From: Pseudomonas mosselii
Lineage (GTDB): Bacteria; Pseudomonadota; Gammaproteobacteria; Pseudomonadales; Pseudomonadaceae
Direction of reading: 5' to 3'
Assembly (NCBI RefSeq): GCF_019823065.1
Contig: NZ_CP081966.1
Coordinates: 5,673,501 to 5,737,500 of the forward strand
DNA length: 64,000 bases
The number at the start of each line of letters is the position of its first letter. The first letter of the stretch is position 1. A model generated the notes under the pieces. It saw only the letters and a list, made by a program, of their open reading frames with translations. It was not told where the DNA came from and made no database searches. Position numbers and translations under genes: made by a program. Shown here in pieces: positions 61,552-64,000 of the stretch.

Positions 61552-62883
61552 TCAGCGCAGCAGACCGCTGCCGCCGTAGCCTTTCAGGTTGGCTTTCTTC
61601 ATCAGGGATTCGTACTGGTGCGAAACGAGGTGCGATTGTACTTGGGACATGAAGTCCATCACAACCACTACCACAATCAGCAACGAGGTCCCGCCAAGGT
61701 AGAACGGCACGTTTGCTGCCACCACCAGGAACTGGGGCAGAAGGCACACGGCCATCATGTAAAGAGCACCGAACATGGTCAGACGGGTCAGGACGCCATC
61801 AATGTAGCGCGCCGACTGCTCACCAGGACGGATACCCGGAATAAAGGCACCGGACTTCTTCAGGTTTTCCGCTACGTCTTTCGGGTTGAACATCAACGCT
61901 GTGTAGAAGAAGCAGAAGAAGATGATCCCTGCACTAAACAGCAGAATGTTCAACGGCTGACCAGGAGCGATCGACTGCGAGATGTCCTGCAGCCAGCCCA
62001 TACCTTCGGACTGACCGAACCAGGCACCCAGCGAAGCCGGGAACAGCAAGATGCTGCTCGCGAAAATGGCCGGGATTACGCCCGCCATGTTCACCTTCAG
62101 CGGCAGGTGGCTGGTCTGCGCAGCGAAGACCTTGCGGCCCTGCTGACGCTTGGCGTAGTGAACGGCGATACGACGCTGACCACGCTCAATGAACACCACG
62201 AAGCCGATAATCGCTACTGCCAGCAAACCGATAGCGACCAGGGCGAAAATGTTGATATCGCCTGTACGCGCAGACTCGAAAGACTGCCCGATTGCTCTCG
62301 GAAGACCGGCAACGATACCCGCGAAGATCAACATCGAGATACCGTTGCCCACACCGCGCTCGGTAATCTGCTCGCCGAGCCACATCATGAACATCGCGCC
62401 CGCCACGAAGGTGGAGACGGCGACGACATGGAAGCCCAGGCCCACAGAAAACGCCACGCCCTGGTTGGCCAGGCCAATGGACATGCCAATGGCTTGGACC
62501 AGCGCCAGGATAACGGTGCCGTAGCGGGTGTACTGGCTGATCTTGCGACGGCCAGCTTCACCTTCCTTCTTCAACTGCTCCAGTTGCGGGCTGACAGCGG
62601 TCATGAGCTGCATGATGATCGATGCCGAGATGTACGGCATGATCCCCAGTGCAAAGATGCTCATGCGCTCCAGCGCGCCACCGGAAAACATGTTGAACAA
62701 GCTAAGAATGGTCCCCTCATTCTGCCGGAACAGATCCGCGAGACGGTCCGGGTTAATGCCTGGCACTGGGATGTGCGCGCCAATCCGATAGACGATGATC
62801 GCCATGAACAGAAAGCGCAGACGAGCCCAGAGTTCCGACATCCCGCCCTTACCGAGCGAAGAGAGAGCACCTTGCTTAGCCAT
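61552..62883 (-). CDS. secY: preprotein translocase subunit SecY
   Basis: A 443-residue, ten-helix channel protein of the Sec translocon. Marks include [40 protein letters not shown], and the plug and cytosolic loops such as [20 protein letters not shown]. It directly follows rplO in the distal spc operon and precedes rpmJ. Confidence 0.98.
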   Translation of the reverse strand: MAKQGALSSLGKGGMSELWARLRFLFMAIIVYRIGAHIPVPGINPDRLADLFRQNEGTILSLFNMFSGGALERMSIFALGIMPYISASIIMQLMTAVSPQLEQLKKEGEAGRRKISQYTRYGTVILALVQAIGMSIGLANQGVAFSVGLGFHVVAVSTFVAGAMFMMWLGEQITERGVGNGISMLIFAGIVAGLPRAIGQSFESARTGDINIFALVAIGLLAVAIIGFVVFIERGQRRIAVHYAKRQQGRKVFAAQTSHLPLKVNMAGVIPAIFASSILLFPASLGAWFGQSEGMGWLQDISQSIAPGQPLNILLFSAGIIFFCFFYTALMFNPKDVAENLKKSGAFIPGIRPGEQSARYIDGVLTRLTMFGALYMMAVCLLPQFLVVAANVPFYLGGTSLLIVVVVVMDFMSQVQSHLVSHQYESLMKKANLKGYGGSGLLR

Positions 62884-63318
62884 TTATTCCTCGAACTTGC
62901 CGCCAGCTGCTTCGATAGCCGCACGTGCACCTTTGGTGACGGCGATACCCTTGAGGGTGACTGCGCGAGTGACTTCGCCCGACAGCATGATTTTCACGCG
63001 CTGTACGTGCTGGCCGATCACGTTGGCGTCCTTGAGGGACTGAACGGTGATCAGATCGCCTTCCACCTTGGCCAGCTCGGACAGACGCACTTCTGCGCGG
63101 TCCATGGCTTTCAGGGAAACGAAGCCGAACTTCGGCAGGCGACGGTGCAGCGGCTGTTGACCGCCTTCGAAGCCTGGAGCGATGGAACCACCGGAACGGG
63201 AGGTCTGACCTTTGTGACCACGGCCACCGGTCTTGCCCAGACCGCTACCGATACCACGGCCCGGACGGTGCTTCTCGCGACGGGAACCCGGCGCTGGACT
63301 CAGATCATTGAGTTTCAT
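62884..63318 (-). CDS. rplO: 50S ribosomal protein L15
   Basis: A 144-residue L15 with the Gly-rich [20 protein letters not shown] and [18 protein letters not shown]. The stop abuts the secY start. It lies between rpmD and secY. Confidence 0.98.
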   Translation of the reverse strand: MKLNDLSPAPGSRREKHRPGRGIGSGLGKTGGRGHKGQTSRSGGSIAPGFEGGQQPLHRRLPKFGFVSLKAMDRAEVRLSELAKVEGDLITVQSLKDANVIGQHVQRVKIMLSGEVTRAVTLKGIAVTKGARAAIEAAGGKFEE

Positions 63319-63321
63319 CGA

Positions 63322-63498
63322 TTAACCCTCGACCTTCAGCATGTAGTAAGCCTTGTTGATCATCCCGCGATTCTCGGGAGTATCCTGGACTTCTACAGTG
63401 TGACCGATGCGACGCAGACCCAGACCTTTAACGCACAGTTTGTGGTTAGGCAGGCGGCCGGCGGTGCTCTTGATCAGCGTTACTTTTACGGTTGCCAT
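63322..63498 (-). CDS. rpmD: 50S ribosomal protein L30
   Basis: A 58-residue L30, from ATG 63498: [20 protein letters not shown], then [20 protein letters not shown] and the end [11 protein letters not shown]. It sits between rpsE and rplO with only two or three bases to either side. Confidence 0.97.
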   Translation of the reverse strand: MATVKVTLIKSTAGRLPNHKLCVKGLGLRRIGHTVEVQDTPENRGMINKAYYMLKVEG

Positions 63499-63500
63499 GA

Positions 63501-64000
63501 TCAGATGATCTCCTCAACAGTCTTGCCGCGCTTGGCAGCAATGGACTCAGGGGATTGCATGGCTTTCAGACCCTTGAAGGTGGCGTGAACCACGTTCACC
63601 GGGTTGGTCGAGCCGTAGCACTTGGCCAGGACGTTCTGAACACCAGCAACTTCCAGGACGGCACGCATTGCGCCACCGGCGATGATACCGGTACCTTCCG
63701 AGGCAGGCTGCATGTAGACCTTCGAGGCGCCGTGGGCGGCCTTGGTGGCGTACTGCAGGGTGGTGCCCTTCAGGTCAACCTGAATCATGTTGCGACGAGC
63801 AGCTTCCATGGCTTTCTGGATCGCGGCAGGTACTTCGCGCGATTTGCCACGGCCAAAGCCAACACGACCCTTGCCATCACCCACCACGGTCAGCGCGGTG
63901 AAGGTGAAGATACGGCCGCCTTTTACGGTTTTGGCTACGCGGTTAACTTGAACCAGCTTCTCGATGTAGCCTTCGTCGCGCTTTTGATCGTTATTTGCCA
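63501..64000 (-). CDS. rpsE: 30S ribosomal protein S5, missing one base of the start codon
   Basis: A 166-residue S5; the codon after the start reads GCA (A) and then [20 protein letters not shown]. Only the A of ATG lies beyond the window, so the gene is otherwise complete. Family segments are [20 protein letters not shown] and [20 protein letters not shown]. It belongs to the spc operon. Confidence 0.97.
   Translation of the reverse strand, partial: ANNDQKRDEGYIEKLVQVNRVAKTVKGGRIFTFTALTVVGDGKGRVGFGRGKSREVPAAIQKAMEAARRNMIQVDLKGTTLQYATKAAHGASKVYMQPASEGTGIIAGGAMRAVLEVAGVQNVLAKCYGSTNPVNVVHATFKGLKAMQSPESIAAKRGKTVEEII

Overview
The window is chromosomal DNA from a fluorescent Pseudomonas, most likely of the P. 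putida group. Evidence for this is the high GC content, many REP palindromes of the 'GCGGGGCAAGCCCGCTCC' kind, and a gene order (dxs, B12 uptake, rib-nusB-thiL-pgpA, nrdR, cnoX, Zur-type ABC cluster, asparaginase, sel/fdo, ssb, MFS, uvrA, ferritin, katA, rplQ-rpoA-rpsDKM-secY) that I recognise from that group. No search was run.

Layout. 1-489 is the 3' end of dxs. 493-5160 holds vitamin B12 uptake (TonB receptor, periplasmic binder), ribA and a periplasmic binding protein. 5177-11128 is a leftward housekeeping cluster: pgpA, thiL, nusB, ribH, ribBA, riboflavin synthase, ribD, nrdR. 11234-13250 holds a lipoprotein, a methyltransferase and the chaperedoxin cnoX. 13700-16899 is a probable zinc-responsive operon (His-rich DUF2796 protein, ABC ATPase, FtsX-type permease, DUF3299 protein) behind a Zur-like palindrome. 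17009-25892 holds ompW, an MFS pump with its HxlR regulator, two sugar-nucleotide-type dehydrogenases, a hydrolase, an HTH regulator, an alanine/sodium symporter and asparaginase. 25988-35166 is a complete selenocysteine locus: tRNA-Sec, selB, selA, fdhE and fdoI/H/G. The formate dehydrogenase gene reads through an in-frame UGA followed by a SECIS hairpin. 35320-36858 holds a DMT permease and a secreted HbpS/GlcG protein.

From about 36930 to 51130 lies an accessory island with lower and uneven GC. Its right edge, against ssb, carries four tightly packed leftward genes: three different large tyrosine recombinases and a small coiled-coil protein. This matches the ginABCD arrangement of GInt islands. 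The cargo is a 979-residue DEAH helicase with a possible C-terminal nuclease, a broken IS256-type transposase interrupted by an IS66-family element (exact 8-bp target duplication), a two-gene AT-rich cassette (56-residue basic protein, then a coiled-coil membrane protein), a GNAT acetyltransferase and an uncharacterised 349-residue protein. The helicase and the two-gene cassette are the best candidates for undescribed, possibly defensive, functions.

51198-64000 returns to core genes: ssb, a YajR-like MFS protein, uvrA, a ferritin at the bfrA locus that lacks the haem-binding Met, katA, and the alpha and distal spc ribosomal operons (rplQ, rpoA, rpsD, rpsK, rpsM, rpmJ, secY, rplO, rpmD, rpsE). 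rpsE loses only the first base of its start codon at the window edge.
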